A stretch of DNA of 64,000 bases from Gp22-AA3 sp964384905 (GCA_964384905.1 CAYLND010000001.1:10910-74909); one strand, 5' to 3'. Numbered from the stretch's first letter, positions 40,972 through 50,415 are shown. Numbers and translations: made by a program. Notes: generated by a model not told the origin, from the letters alone.

Positions 40972-42222
40972 ATGCGCATTCTCTACCTGACGCAGTACTT
41001 CCCGCCGGAGATGGGAGCGCCCCAGGCGCGCATCCCCGAGCTGATGGTGCAGATGGTCCGGCTCGGGCACCGGGTCACCATCCTCACGGCGATGCCGAAT
41101 TATCCGCACGGACGGATCTTCCGGGGCTACCGCTGGCGGCCCGTCATGCGCGAGACGTTCCAGGGGATGCGCGTCGTGCGCACCTGGATCTATCCGACCA
41201 TCGCCCTGGGCTTTCTCAGGCGCACCGCCAGCGCGCTGTCGTTCGCCGTGTCGAGCGCGGTCCTGGGGGCGGGGCTCGTGGGGGCCCAGGACGTGCTTCT
41301 GGTGGAATCGCCCCCGTTGTTCCTGGCGCTCACCGCGGTTCTTCTCAAGCGCCTGCTGCGGTGCCCGTACGTCGCGGTGGTCGCCGATCTGTGGCCGGAG
41401 GTGGCGATCGAGACCGGCATGCTCACCAACCCGCGCGCGATCCGCGTCGCCCGTTGGCTCGAGAGGCTCCTCTACGAGCGGTCTCTCGTCGTGGTGACCC
41501 AGACCCCGGGCCAGGTCGCGGACATCCGTTCGCGCTTTCCCGGCGTGAGGGTGGAGATGGTCAGTGGAGGCGTGGACAGCTCCAGGTTCTCCCCCGAACG
41601 GCGCAACGAGGCCGTGCGCCGCGAGTTCGACGTGGCGGGGAGAGTCGGGGTCCTGTTTTCGGGGCTGCACGGGTTCGCGCAGGGATTGGATGCGGTCCTC
41701 GACGCGGCCGATCGACTTCGCGGGCGCGCGGACATCCGCTTCGTGCTGATCGGAAACGGGGCGGTCAAGCAGCACCTGGTCGGCCGGGCGGCGCAGCTGA
41801 AGCTTCCCAATCTGGACTTCCATGATCCGGTTCCGCGCGAGCGCATGCCCGCCATCGCGGCCTCGATGGATATCGCTCTCGCGCCGCTGCGTCGCGGAGT
41901 GCCCCGTGCGACGATCCCGACCAAGATTTACGAGGCGATGGCCTCGGGGCTGCCGATCGTCGTCGCCGGGGACGGCGAGGCGCACGATCTGGTGCGGGAC
42001 CAGCGGATCGGCCTGGCGGTCCCCGCGGAAGCGGGACGCGAGATGGCCGCCGCCATCGCCCGCCTGGCGGACGAGGGCGTGCTGCGCTCCGAGTGTGCGT
42101 CGAACGCTCTTCGGCTGGCGCGCGCCCGGTACGATCGGAGCGCCATCGCGCTCGTCCTCAATCGGCTCCTCAACGAGATCCGTCCGAGCTCACACCCACG
42201 CGATGCCGCCCCGCATCGGTAG
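40972..42222 (+). CDS. Family 4 glycosyltransferase (WbuB-like)
   Basis: The 416-residue GT-B enzyme starts MRILYLTQYFPPEMGAPQAR, the start of WbuB-type transferases that add N-acetyl-fucosamine-like sugars in O-antigens. It has AMPNYPHGRIFRGYR, a GGVD turn and the donor-site segment TIPTKIYEAMASGLPIVV with the E-x7-E-type acidic residue. Donor sugar not known here. It overlaps the next gene by 20 bases. The 230 bases before it show no clear plus-strand promoter. Confidence 0.88.
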   Translation: MRILYLTQYFPPEMGAPQARIPELMVQMVRLGHRVTILTAMPNYPHGRIFRGYRWRPVMRETFQGMRVVRTWIYPTIALGFLRRTASALSFAVSSAVLGAGLVGAQDVLLVESPPLFLALTAVLLKRLLRCPYVAVVADLWPEVAIETGMLTNPRAIRVARWLERLLYERSLVVVTQTPGQVADIRSRFPGVRVEMVSGGVDSSRFSPERRNEAVRREFDVAGRVGVLFSGLHGFAQGLDAVLDAADRLRGRADIRFVLIGNGAVKQHLVGRAAQLKLPNLDFHDPVPRERMPAIAASMDIALAPLRRGVPRATIPTKIYEAMASGLPIVVAGDGEAHDLVRDQRIGLAVPAEAGREMAAAIARLADEGVLRSECASNALRLARARYDRSAIALVLNRLLNEIRPSSHPRDAAPHR

Positions 42223-44404
42223 GCTGCGTCTTGCTTATGAGCTGTGGTCGCAGTACGGAGCGGCCAATGTCGGATATCGCGTCCTGCACGAGGCTCTGCG
42301 CCGCTCCGGCTGGCTGAGGCGGCGGTTTCCGGCGGTCGGCTGGGAGGCGCGCCCGCCGCACACCTTCTGCGCGCCACACGTGCCCACCGCTCCCGGCGAG
42401 TATCGTGATTTTCGCGAGCGGTCCCCTGGTCGATTCTTCTTCGCTCCGGGCCGGCTGCCGGTCCTGCCGTCCGATTGGGCCGAGGACGCCGTCCGCGCCG
42501 GCGGCGCCGTTTTGTCCGGAAGGCCCCGCCTGGCTGGGCATCGGGCCGCCGATCTCGGGTTCCCGTTCGATTGGCTCGTGAATCCGCACACCGGCGTGCG
42601 AGCGGACTCGCGGGCGCACTGGAGCGACCTCGACGGCTTCGAGAACACGCCGGGGGACGTCCGTGTCCTGTGGGAGCCGGCGCGGTTCGGCTGGGTCTAC
42701 GCGCTCGGCAGGGCCTGCGCCGCGGTCCGCGGCGGCCGGTACGGCGAAGCCTTCTGGACTCTCTTGGAGTCCTGGCGAGCCGCGAATCCGCCGAACCTCG
42801 GTCCCCACTGGCAGGACGGGCAGGAGTGCGCCCTGCGCCTGCAGGCCCTCTGTTTCGGGCTGTACGCCTTCTGGAGCGATCCCTCGACGTCTCCCGAGCG
42901 GGTCCAGAGACTGGCGCAGACCGTCGCGCTGCACGCGGAACGGATCGAGGGGAATCTCGGTTTCGCGCGCACCCAGATGGGGAACCACGCGGTGAGCGAA
43001 GCCGCGGCGTTGTACACCGCGGCGGTCCTGTTCCCCGAGTTCTCGCGCGCCTCGCCCTGGAGACGTTTGGGGCTGCGGGTGCTCGATGACGAGGCCCGCC
43101 TGCACAACCGGAGCGATGGCACGTACGCGCAGCACTCGATGAACTACCATCGCCTCATGCTCCACGAGTACCTGTGGGTCCTGCGCCTCGCGGAGCTGAA
43201 CGGCGATCGACTGGCTCCCGAGACCGTCGAGAAGCTGGATCGCGCCACGGAGTTCCTGTACCTGCTCCAGGACGAGCGGAGCGGCCGGCTCCCGAACTAC
43301 GGTCCGAACGACGGGTCCCTCGTCCTGCCGCTCGACGGCTGCGACTTCCTGGACTACCGTCCGGTCATCGGAGCCATGCATCACCAGATTCACCGCGAGA
43401 GGCTGTACGCCCCCGGACCGTGGGACGAGGACCTCCTCTGGCTGTTCGGTCCCGCGTCTCACGAGGCGCCGCGCGTGGCACGACCGCGGCCGAGCGCGCG
43501 GCTGGATCAAGGCGGCTATTACACGCTGCGCGGCCTGGAGACCTGGGGCATGGTGCGCTGTCACACCTTCCGCAACAGGCCGAATCAGTCCGACTTGCTG
43601 CACCTGGACCTGTGGTGGCGCGGCCAGAATGTCCTGCGTGATTCGGGGTCGTACCTGTACAACGCCCCCGAGCCTTGGCGCGACTGGTTCACTTCGACCG
43701 CGGCGCACAACACGGTCCAGATCGCCGGTCAGGACCAGATGGTGAAGGTGCGTCGCTTCAGTTGGGCGTACCTCGCGCGGGCCCGCGTGCGCGTGGTCCG
43801 TTGCGCGGGCGTCGACGGGTTCGACTATTTCGAAGGTGAGCACGAAGGATATCAGCGGCTTCCTGGTCGCATCACGCACCGGAGGGCGGTCGCGCGGATC
43901 GGTGACCGCGCCTGGCTGGTGGTGGACGACGTGCTCGGGACGGGTCGATCGACGATTCGCGCGTTCTGGCACCTCCTCGACGCCCCCTGGACATCCGAGA
44001 CGCACCGCCTGTGCCTCGACACCGCGTCGGGGCCGGTGGCGTTGAGTTTTCTGACCCCGGGCGCCTCCTCCACGCTGCACGTGGCGCGCGGCGAGGAGGG
44101 GCGCCAGCCGCTGGGATGGGAATCGCAGCGCTACGGCGAGCGCGTGCCGGCCCCGGCCGCGTGTCTCGAGCTGATCGAGGCGCTCCTGCCTCAGCGCCTC
44201 GTGAGCCTCGTCTGCCTCGGTCGCGGCGGGGCGATCGAATCCGATCCCGCTGGCCGAATCCTGCGCTGGACGGACACGCCGGCCTTCTCGACCACCGTGA
44301 CACTGTCGCCCACGGGAGGGGACGACAGCCCGGTGGTCAGGGAGATTCTGGCCGGGGAACGACGATGGATCGTGGAGCGGCGACCCCAGGAGCACAGCGC
44401 GTGA
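42203..44404 (+). CDS. Heparinase II/III family protein
   Basis: The 733-residue protein has the N-terminal alpha/alpha toroid of heparinase II/III-type lyases (about residues 1-400: FPFDWLVNP, WEPARFGWVYALG, GNHAVSEAAALY, HSMNYHRLMLHEYLW) and the C-terminal beta-sandwich (DLLHLDLWWRGQNVLRDSGS). NYHR and the GNH/LLH His residues fit the catalytic set, by analogy. No signal peptide is visible, so it may act in the cytoplasm or on lipid-linked intermediates; homologues beside WbuB-type transferases in O-antigen loci likewise have no proven lyase role. It overlaps the following GNAT gene (GTGA). Confidence 0.88.
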   Translation: MPPRIGRLRLAYELWSQYGAANVGYRVLHEALRRSGWLRRRFPAVGWEARPPHTFCAPHVPTAPGEYRDFRERSPGRFFFAPGRLPVLPSDWAEDAVRAGGAVLSGRPRLAGHRAADLGFPFDWLVNPHTGVRADSRAHWSDLDGFENTPGDVRVLWEPARFGWVYALGRACAAVRGGRYGEAFWTLLESWRAANPPNLGPHWQDGQECALRLQALCFGLYAFWSDPSTSPERVQRLAQTVALHAERIEGNLGFARTQMGNHAVSEAAALYTAAVLFPEFSRASPWRRLGLRVLDDEARLHNRSDGTYAQHSMNYHRLMLHEYLWVLRLAELNGDRLAPETVEKLDRATEFLYLLQDERSGRLPNYGPNDGSLVLPLDGCDFLDYRPVIGAMHHQIHRERLYAPGPWDEDLLWLFGPASHEAPRVARPRPSARLDQGGYYTLRGLETWGMVRCHTFRNRPNQSDLLHLDLWWRGQNVLRDSGSYLYNAPEPWRDWFTSTAAHNTVQIAGQDQMVKVRRFSWAYLARARVRVVRCAGVDGFDYFEGEHEGYQRLPGRITHRRAVARIGDRAWLVVDDVLGTGRSTIRAFWHLLDAPWTSETHRLCLDTASGPVALSFLTPGASSTLHVARGEEGRQPLGWESQRYGERVPAPAACLELIEALLPQRLVSLVCLGRGGAIESDPAGRILRWTDTPAFSTTVTLSPTGGDDSPVVREILAGERRWIVERRPQEHSA

Positions 44405-45093
44405 GCGTCCGCGAGCAGTTTGACGTCGAGCTTCTCGGTCCGCGGCACGTGGATGAGGTCGCGACTCTGCACCTGCAGGCGATGCGGGGCTACTTCCTGT
44501 CCGAGCTCGGGGAACGTGTGCTGCGCCGGTTCTACGCGGAGTTCTGCCGGCATCCTTACGATTACGGCGTCGTGGCCATTGGTCGCACCACGGGGCGGCT
44601 GGCGGCGTTCGTCGTGGGCACCAGTGACTCCGCCGCCCACTTCAGGTCGTTCTATCGGCGCAACGCGCTGCTGCTCGCCGGTGAGGTGGCGATCGCCGCG
44701 GTCCGTCGGGCGGCGGTCCGGCGGGGACTGCTCCGTCGCCTGCGCCACCTCCTGTTCGCCGGTCTCGCGGTGGTGCGATGGCATCGACCCGTCGCGAGCG
44801 CGCCGGGGCCCCCGCGCGGTCCGGACCGGGTCTGTCCGGTTCGGCTCCTGTCGATCGCCGTGGCGCCGGACTGCCAGGGCACGGGCGTATCCGGACTGGT
44901 CGCGCTGCGTTTCGAAGAGGTGCTGCGGCAGGCCGGGTTCACGCGCGTCGGATTGTCGGTGCACGGGGACAACGACCGGGCGATCGCCTTCTATCGGAAA
45001 TCGGGCTGGCAGGAGACCTATCGATCCGAGGCGGGGCTCTGGTTCGAGAAGTCTATCGGAGCGCCGCGCGCGACCGTCCCGCGCTCGATGTAG
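44401..45093 (+). CDS. GNAT family N-acetyltransferase
   Basis: This 230-residue protein has a GNAT fold: LLGPRHVDEVATLHLQAMRG at the N-terminus, the core strand LLSIAVAPDCQGTGVSGLVAL with the acetyl-CoA loop, and HGDNDRAIAFYRKSGW. A 45-residue Arg-rich helical insert separates the halves. As third gene after a glycosyltransferase and the heparinase-like gene, it may acetylate an amino sugar (inference). The GTG start overlaps the previous stop. Its last 76 bases overlap the convergent gene. Confidence 0.8.
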   Translation: MSVREQFDVELLGPRHVDEVATLHLQAMRGYFLSELGERVLRRFYAEFCRHPYDYGVVAIGRTTGRLAAFVVGTSDSAAHFRSFYRRNALLLAGEVAIAAVRRAAVRRGLLRRLRHLLFAGLAVVRWHRPVASAPGPPRGPDRVCPVRLLSIAVAPDCQGTGVSGLVALRFEEVLRQAGFTRVGLSVHGDNDRAIAFYRKSGWQETYRSEAGLWFEKSIGAPRATVPRSM

Positions 45094-46490
45094 TCGATCT
45101 CGGACAGTCGTCCCTTCAGGATCCGGTCGCTGCCCATCCGCGCGTACAAGAGCATCTCGCGCCAGCGCCGCATCCACGTGGTCGCGAAACGGGCGGTCAG
45201 CATGGAGCGGACGGGCAGGTAATCGTACTCGTAGAGGTTGAAGAGAAGGTTTAGCAGGGCCATGGTCCGGCGGGTGCGCGCCGTCACGCGGTAGCGCACC
45301 CGCTTGCTGATCGCGAGGTGCGAGAAGAGATCGAGCGCCATGCACTGGCGGAACACGAAGGTCGTCGTGTGGATCTCCAGCGGATGCTCTGCCGGTGGCG
45401 CTGTCGGCGGGATCTCGCTGACCGCCCGCCGGTACACGTCGATCTCGAAAACCTGCGCGTCGTCGCCCGCGCTCACGACGAAGCGCGCGGGGCGCCCCTT
45501 GAACCGCCGGCGGACGAGCCGGGGGACGGCCGCGAGGAACTTCGAGAAATACGCACGGACCTCCTGCTCGCGGACGCGCGAACGGGCCTCTGTCGCGTAG
45601 AACCGCTCCAGGACGGACGTCTTCTCGTCACGATAGCGCTCGAGATGCACGTCGCGTCGGTCGAAGAAGTCCATGGCGGTCGGAGAGAGCTGGAAACCGC
45701 GATCGGTGGACCAGGAATCACCCGCCAGCATGATCACGATCTGTGGTGAGGCGAGGCCGCGCTCCCGGAAATGGGTCTCCACCATGCGGGGGGTCTGAAT
45801 GGTGCCATTGAGAGAGTAAACGTCCTTGTGAAGGTAGCAGTGATTGCTGGCGAACGGGATGGCGTGGCGCGCGCCCGTGGCGCGCGCGAAGGCCGCGAAG
45901 CTCTCGATGTAGCGCTCCAGATCGTCCACGGGTGCGGTCGGATCGTCGATCACATCATAGGAGAGCCGGCTGTTGGCCGAGCTGTGGCTCCGGAACAGGA
46001 AATCGATGGACGGGTGCCGCTTCAGGATCTGACGCAGCGGGCCCCCCATGAACTTGGCGTCGTTCGCATCCAGCAGGGTGATCCCGGCGCACTCCACGAC
46101 CAGCGCGCTGTCCAGGAACGGGCTGAACTGGTAGGAGGTGATCCGGAAGTCGTCCCCCAGCGGGACCGATCCGGCATGGGGGATCTCGCGCACGTTGCGG
46201 AAGCCGAGGCGGTGCAGATCACGCGGGATGCGGTCGTGATGCCCCCGGGGTACCAGGATCGGAGTCTCGCGCGGAAACCGTCGCAGGGACACTCCGTGGA
46301 AATGGTCCCAGTGGATGTGCGTGAGATAGATGGCGTCGGGACGCAGGCTTCGCAGGAGGTCGTCGGGGACGGGCGGGTAGTTCCACCAGGAGCGCCAGTA
46401 GCAGCTGCCGACGATCCACGGATCGATGAGAAGCGACACGCCGGCACCCCTCACCAGGAGACCGGCGTGGGACACGATGGTGAATTCCAC
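45018..46490 (-). CDS. Metallo-beta-lactamase-fold protein, CMP-Neu5Ac hydroxylase-like N-domain
   Basis: The 490-residue protein opens VEFTIVSHAGLLVRGAGVSLL and has the metal motif THIHWDHFHG (His58, His60, Asp62, His63). The run IDPWIVGSCYWRSWWNYPP before it recalls the metallo-beta-lactamase-like part of CMP-N-acetylneuraminate hydroxylases, but the Rieske domain of those enzymes is absent. The C-terminal 200 residues are unrecognised. The GTG at 46490 is the only start close to the conserved N-terminus and has GAGGCG eight bases upstream. It is last in the methyltransferase-DUF362-CapK unit; substrate unknown. Confidence 0.8.
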   Translation of the reverse strand: MEFTIVSHAGLLVRGAGVSLLIDPWIVGSCYWRSWWNYPPVPDDLLRSLRPDAIYLTHIHWDHFHGVSLRRFPRETPILVPRGHHDRIPRDLHRLGFRNVREIPHAGSVPLGDDFRITSYQFSPFLDSALVVECAGITLLDANDAKFMGGPLRQILKRHPSIDFLFRSHSSANSRLSYDVIDDPTAPVDDLERYIESFAAFARATGARHAIPFASNHCYLHKDVYSLNGTIQTPRMVETHFRERGLASPQIVIMLAGDSWSTDRGFQLSPTAMDFFDRRDVHLERYRDEKTSVLERFYATEARSRVREQEVRAYFSKFLAAVPRLVRRRFKGRPARFVVSAGDDAQVFEIDVYRRAVSEIPPTAPPAEHPLEIHTTTFVFRQCMALDLFSHLAISKRVRYRVTARTRRTMALLNLLFNLYEYDYLPVRSMLTARFATTWMRRWREMLLYARMGSDRILKGRLSEIDYIERGTVARGAPIDFSNQSPASDR

Positions 46491-46540
46491 GTTGACGACG
46501 CCTCGACCCGGGTGCCTTTCGCGCGCGAACGCTCCGCCAG

Positions 46541-47926
46541 TCACAGGGGCGACAGTCGCCCCTCCGTGACCTCGGAGACCACGAAACGCAGCTTGCCGCT
46601 CGGTGATCGGGGAAGGCGATCGACGTACTGGAACTCGACCGCCGCGAGATCGCCGACCCGTTTTCGGAACTCCTCGCGCAACCGGCTCTCGTCCCGCTCC
46701 TGATACCGCGCGTGCCGCACGATCCGGACGGTGAGGCGTCCGGGCTCGCGCTGGACGATCTGTGCCTCTCGAATCGCCATCATGTCCTTGAAGATGTGAT
46801 CCATGCGCCCCAGGAGCGCCCCGTTCTTCAGGATCACATAGTCCTCCTTGCGACCGTCCACGCCGGCCACGCGGCGCCCGGGAAGCCCGCAGACGCAGGG
46901 GTCGGTCGCCGCCTCGACGCGATCCCCGACATCGTAGCGGAGAAGCGGAGCGGCCGGGTTGGAAAGATTCGTGCCCACGACGCGGTGATCGCGCTCGCCC
47001 TCGCCGGGGAGGAACTCGACGGCCGCGAAGTCCTCGTCCACGTGCATCCCGCCCCTCGGACACTGAAAGCAATTGGCCACGGCCTCCGCCATCCCGTAGT
47101 GCTGGATCGGCGCCTGACCGAGTGCCTCCTGGATCACGACCGCCTGATGGTGCATCAGGTTCTCGGCGCCGGTCGTCACCCAGGCCGGGACGTAGCCGAG
47201 GGTCTCGCCCTGCTCCAGAAGGAGCGAGGCGAACAGAGACATCAGGGAGGGGTAGCCGTGCAGCCAGGGTGGCCTGGTCCGTCGGAGCAGGGCGACATAG
47301 TGTCTGAACGTATCGGGTGAGAGGTGGTAGGCGCTGAACAGGATCTGTCGGCCCGGCCGGTTGAATCTCCAGAACGGCGGCGTCGTCTGTCGCAGCGGCA
47401 CGACCGAGCGTCCGCCGAAATATCCGCACCATGTGCCCATCTGCAGTCCATGGAGCCGGTAATAGCGCCACCAGATGGCGTATTGCTCCTGCAGCGCGAG
47501 GCGGGTGGTGACCAGGCGCAGCCCCGCGCCCGTGGTGCCGCTGGTGTGGATCGGCACCCGCAGCCCGGGAGGCACGCGCTCGGAGATCAGCTCGGTCGAG
47601 CGCTCCTGGACGGTCGCCTTGTCGAGAACAGGGAGAGTCCGCAGATCCTCCAGCGTGCGGATCGCGGCCGGGTCGATCCCATGGTCGCGAAACATCCCGC
47701 GATAGTAAGGCACCGACTCGGCGCAGTGTCGGACAAAGGCGCGAAGCCTGGCATCACGAAACGCCTGCAGGCGATCCGGCCCCCAGGTGAGCCTCTGCTC
47801 CGCCTCGCGCAGGAGCGCCGGGAACCTCCCTCCGAAGCGGTCCCGCTGGATTCTCCAGCCTTGCAGACTGCACGCCAGATTCTGGAGGGCGATCGGAAGA
47901 CCCAGGTAGAGCGATTCGGCCTCCAC
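46541..47926 (-). CDS. CapK/PaaK-like adenylate-forming ligase
   Basis: The 461-residue protein belongs to the phenylacetate-CoA ligase-like family used in capsule and O-antigen loci (CapK). It shows the phosphate loop HTSGTTGAGLRLV, HYGMAEAVANCFQCPRGG, LLRYDVGDRVEA, CVCGLPGRRVAGVDGRKEDY and a C-terminal domain ending PRSPSGKLRFVV. It would activate a carboxylate as an acyl-adenylate; acceptor and substrate unknown, and no acyl carrier protein is seen nearby. The GTG start shares a base with the DUF362 stop (TAGTG). Confidence 0.88.
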   Translation of the reverse strand: MEAESLYLGLPIALQNLACSLQGWRIQRDRFGGRFPALLREAEQRLTWGPDRLQAFRDARLRAFVRHCAESVPYYRGMFRDHGIDPAAIRTLEDLRTLPVLDKATVQERSTELISERVPPGLRVPIHTSGTTGAGLRLVTTRLALQEQYAIWWRYYRLHGLQMGTWCGYFGGRSVVPLRQTTPPFWRFNRPGRQILFSAYHLSPDTFRHYVALLRRTRPPWLHGYPSLMSLFASLLLEQGETLGYVPAWVTTGAENLMHHQAVVIQEALGQAPIQHYGMAEAVANCFQCPRGGMHVDEDFAAVEFLPGEGERDHRVVGTNLSNPAAPLLRYDVGDRVEAATDPCVCGLPGRRVAGVDGRKEDYVILKNGALLGRMDHIFKDMMAIREAQIVQREPGRLTVRIVRHARYQERDESRLREEFRKRVGDLAAVEFQYVDRLPRSPSGKLRFVVSEVTEGRLSPL

Positions 47927-49404
47927 TAGCGGCCGCTCTCGATCCGTCCGATCCAGCCGAAGTGGGGGCGCAAGCGGAAGCGATCGTCGCAGGTCCTGAG
48001 ATGCTCCAGATCTCCGTTCCATGGGGCGTGATTGCTGACGCAGACGGCGGCCCGAGACGGTGCCGAGGCGATCGGGAAGGCGCGCGCCGAAAACGCATGG
48101 GACGTGATCGGGATGCGCTCCGGGTCGAATCCCATCACCACGGCGGCGACCGTGTCCACCAGGGCCGGATCCCGGCCCAAGAGAAGCGTTCCGGCTGGAT
48201 ACGGATCGGGGTCGACCGGACCGTCGCCGTGTCCGGCGATAAGACCGTCGACGAATGAAAGGCAGGTCTTCCGGCTGGCGGACTCGGGGGAGCGGAACGT
48301 CCCGTCAGGGTTGCCGTAAAGCACGATCTTGTTCAGGTCGAGACACATGCGCCATACCGTGTCGTTGCCGTGCCAGTTGCCGCTGCGCACGACCTTGCTG
48401 GTATCGCCGAAGACCGTCGCACCGGCACGGCGCGCCTTGCGCAGCAGCCAGGTCCCCAGCGAGGGCGAGCGCAGCGCCGCATGACGGAGAAGCCGTGAGG
48501 AGTGGTGCTCGATGCGACGGCGGATGGTCGCAGCAGGGTACTGATCGCCGCCGCATTCGGGGTACCCGACGGTGTGATGCGGCAGCCAGTTCTTGTCGCC
48601 GTTCACGCCGACCAGGTTCTTCAGGCTCACCGTGATGCCCGCCTTCTTGTGCGTTTTCAGCTTGGGCAGGTTGATGAACAGATCGCAGCGGATCACCGAT
48701 CCGGAAATCAGGTACTCGTGCTTTCCCCCGTGATGATGGCGGTTGACCTCCCCTTCGTCGTAGTCGGCTCCGTAGTAGCGCCCTTCACCGCGGTGACCGA
48801 CGAACTCGCTGTCCGCCCCGAGATCGAAGGCGACGTAGCCGGACGGATCGCCCGGTCGGGCTCCGCGCTCGACGATGACCCCCTCGCGGCTGAGCCACTC
48901 TTCGCGCCGCAGGTCGACCAGCTCCAGCGGGAGTCCGTGCGCCGCGTAAAACGCCCTGAGGGAGTCCAGACCCAGGATGCGAACCATGCGCTGGAACGAG
49001 GAGTCGGTCTGCGGCGCGTCGGCGATCATGACGCGCCCGCGGCCATCGAGCGCTTTCCAGACGTAATCGGTCACGGCGCGGATGATGCTCCCGTGCGTGA
49101 GGGTGTAGATCCATCCCGACGGATCCCTTGGATGCTCCTCTTTGATGAGATTGGGCTTGAGGACCACGAACTGGCCGGGGCCGACCAGATCGCGCAGCGG
49201 GTTCCACGCCGGAGTTCCCCTGTGCGCCTCGTCGAGCCCCGCGAGCATGAGCGCGCCGCGGACCGCTTCGTAGGCGGGGTTTCCCTCGCGGCCGATCGCT
49301 CCCGGAAAAGGGGATTCGGGGTACGCCTCTGCGGGGTGGTACGGGGCTGTCGACGGGTAACCGGCGTGCGTGGAGCGATGCAGAACGACGGTGGTCTCGT
49401 CCAT
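47926..49404 (-). CDS. DUF362 domain protein
   Basis: This 492-residue protein has the DUF362 signatures FVVLKPNLIKEEHP and INLPKLKTHKKAGITVSLKN with LVGVNGDKNWLPHH. The family includes iron-sulphur-linked proteins of unknown activity found in several biosynthetic loci; no ferredoxin CxxCxxC is seen here. A His-rich stretch (NRHHHGGKHEYL) may bind metal. It lies one base after the methyltransferase gene and touches capK, forming a compact unit. Function unknown. Confidence 0.82.
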   Translation of the reverse strand: MDETTVVLHRSTHAGYPSTAPYHPAEAYPESPFPGAIGREGNPAYEAVRGALMLAGLDEAHRGTPAWNPLRDLVGPGQFVVLKPNLIKEEHPRDPSGWIYTLTHGSIIRAVTDYVWKALDGRGRVMIADAPQTDSSFQRMVRILGLDSLRAFYAAHGLPLELVDLRREEWLSREGVIVERGARPGDPSGYVAFDLGADSEFVGHRGEGRYYGADYDEGEVNRHHHGGKHEYLISGSVIRCDLFINLPKLKTHKKAGITVSLKNLVGVNGDKNWLPHHTVGYPECGGDQYPAATIRRRIEHHSSRLLRHAALRSPSLGTWLLRKARRAGATVFGDTSKVVRSGNWHGNDTVWRMCLDLNKIVLYGNPDGTFRSPESASRKTCLSFVDGLIAGHGDGPVDPDPYPAGTLLLGRDPALVDTVAAVVMGFDPERIPITSHAFSARAFPIASAPSRAAVCVSNHAPWNGDLEHLRTCDDRFRLRPHFGWIGRIESGR

Positions 49405-49405
49405 C

Positions 49406-50266
49406 CTACTTGACGGCGACGATCATGAGCCACAATCCGTGCCGGCGGAACAGCGTCCTGATCAGCCAGCGCGGCCACAGCGCCCTGGCGAGGGTCAGGA
49501 TGGGGCCCCGGTGGTTCAGGCCGACTTCCCCCAGAAGCAGATCGCTCGAGGTCAGGAGGGTGTGGACATCCCGTACCTCCGAAAACTCCGAGAACAGCCG
49601 CCGCGCCTCGTCTGGCGTGTACGCCTTGGTGCCGGGGTTCTCCAGATGATGAGCGTAGATGTCCGCCAGCGAGCGGGAGGGTCGCCCCGCCAGGAGGGCA
49701 TACCGCAGCCACAGCATGTATCCGACCATGGAATAGGTATGGTAGACCATCACGCGGGCGACACCTCCCGGTCGAAGCACGCGACGGACTTCTCGAATCG
49801 CCGTCGGCGTGTCCGGCGTGGCATGCAGCACCCCCCAGGAATAGACGAGGTCGAAGGAGTCGTCGTCGAACGGCAGATGCTCGGCGTCGGTCACCATCAG
49901 ATTCGAGGACAAGCCGTGCATTCTCAGCCGCTCCCGCGTGAATCCAATGGCCCGGGGCGTCAGGTCGACACCCGTGAGGGTCCGAGGGTTTGCTTTGGCC
50001 CACTCGAGATGATCGGCGCCCATCCCCACGCCGATCTCCAGGACATCGCGTTCCGCCCCATCGTGGAACCGGGCGAATTCGAAAATGTAACTTTCGAACG
50101 CATAGCGCGCCGAGCGCTGGGCCTCGAGCCTCTCCTGGAGCGAGTCGCCGCGCGCGTAGACCTCCCCGCAGGAGTGTTTCTGAAAATACTCGCGCGTGGC
50201 GCGTTTGAGGGCCGTGTCCGTGTCCTCGACGTGTCGGTCCACCGCGCGGTCGCCAGACGTCATCAT
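49406..50266 (-). CDS. Class I SAM-dependent methyltransferase
   Basis: The 286-residue protein has VLEIGVGMGADHLEWAK (motif I), GVDLTPRAIGFTRERL, AEHLPFDDDSFDLVYSWGVL and REVRRVLRPGGVARVMVYH, the UbiE/Coq5-like pattern. The N-terminal 45 residues are helical with KHSCGEVYARGDSLQER. Acceptor unknown. The start at 50266 (ATGATG) has GGAGAG about 10 bases upstream; the longer frame to 50512 is not supported. It heads the DUF362-CapK-MBL unit. Confidence 0.85.
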   Translation of the reverse strand: MMTSGDRAVDRHVEDTDTALKRATREYFQKHSCGEVYARGDSLQERLEAQRSARYAFESYIFEFARFHDGAERDVLEIGVGMGADHLEWAKANPRTLTGVDLTPRAIGFTRERLRMHGLSSNLMVTDAEHLPFDDDSFDLVYSWGVLHATPDTPTAIREVRRVLRPGGVARVMVYHTYSMVGYMLWLRYALLAGRPSRSLADIYAHHLENPGTKAYTPDEARRLFSEFSEVRDVHTLLTSSDLLLGEVGLNHRGPILTLARALWPRWLIRTLFRRHGLWLMIVAVK

Positions 50267-50415
50267 GATGACCTGCTCTCCATTCCTCGCTGCCGAGCCA
50301 CCAATGTACCGCAGCGGACCGCCGTGATCTACAACGTTTTTAGTGCGCGGCATGGACGCTCGATGTCCCGCAGGGGTCCGAAGACCGCGCCCGGCCGGGG
50401 TCCTCGGGCCGGCGC

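Noticed and set aside
41822..42202. N-terminal extension of the heparinase-like frame.
   Set aside because: It lies over the WbuB-like gene in another frame and has no heparinase similarity; the ATG at 42203 is the sensible start.
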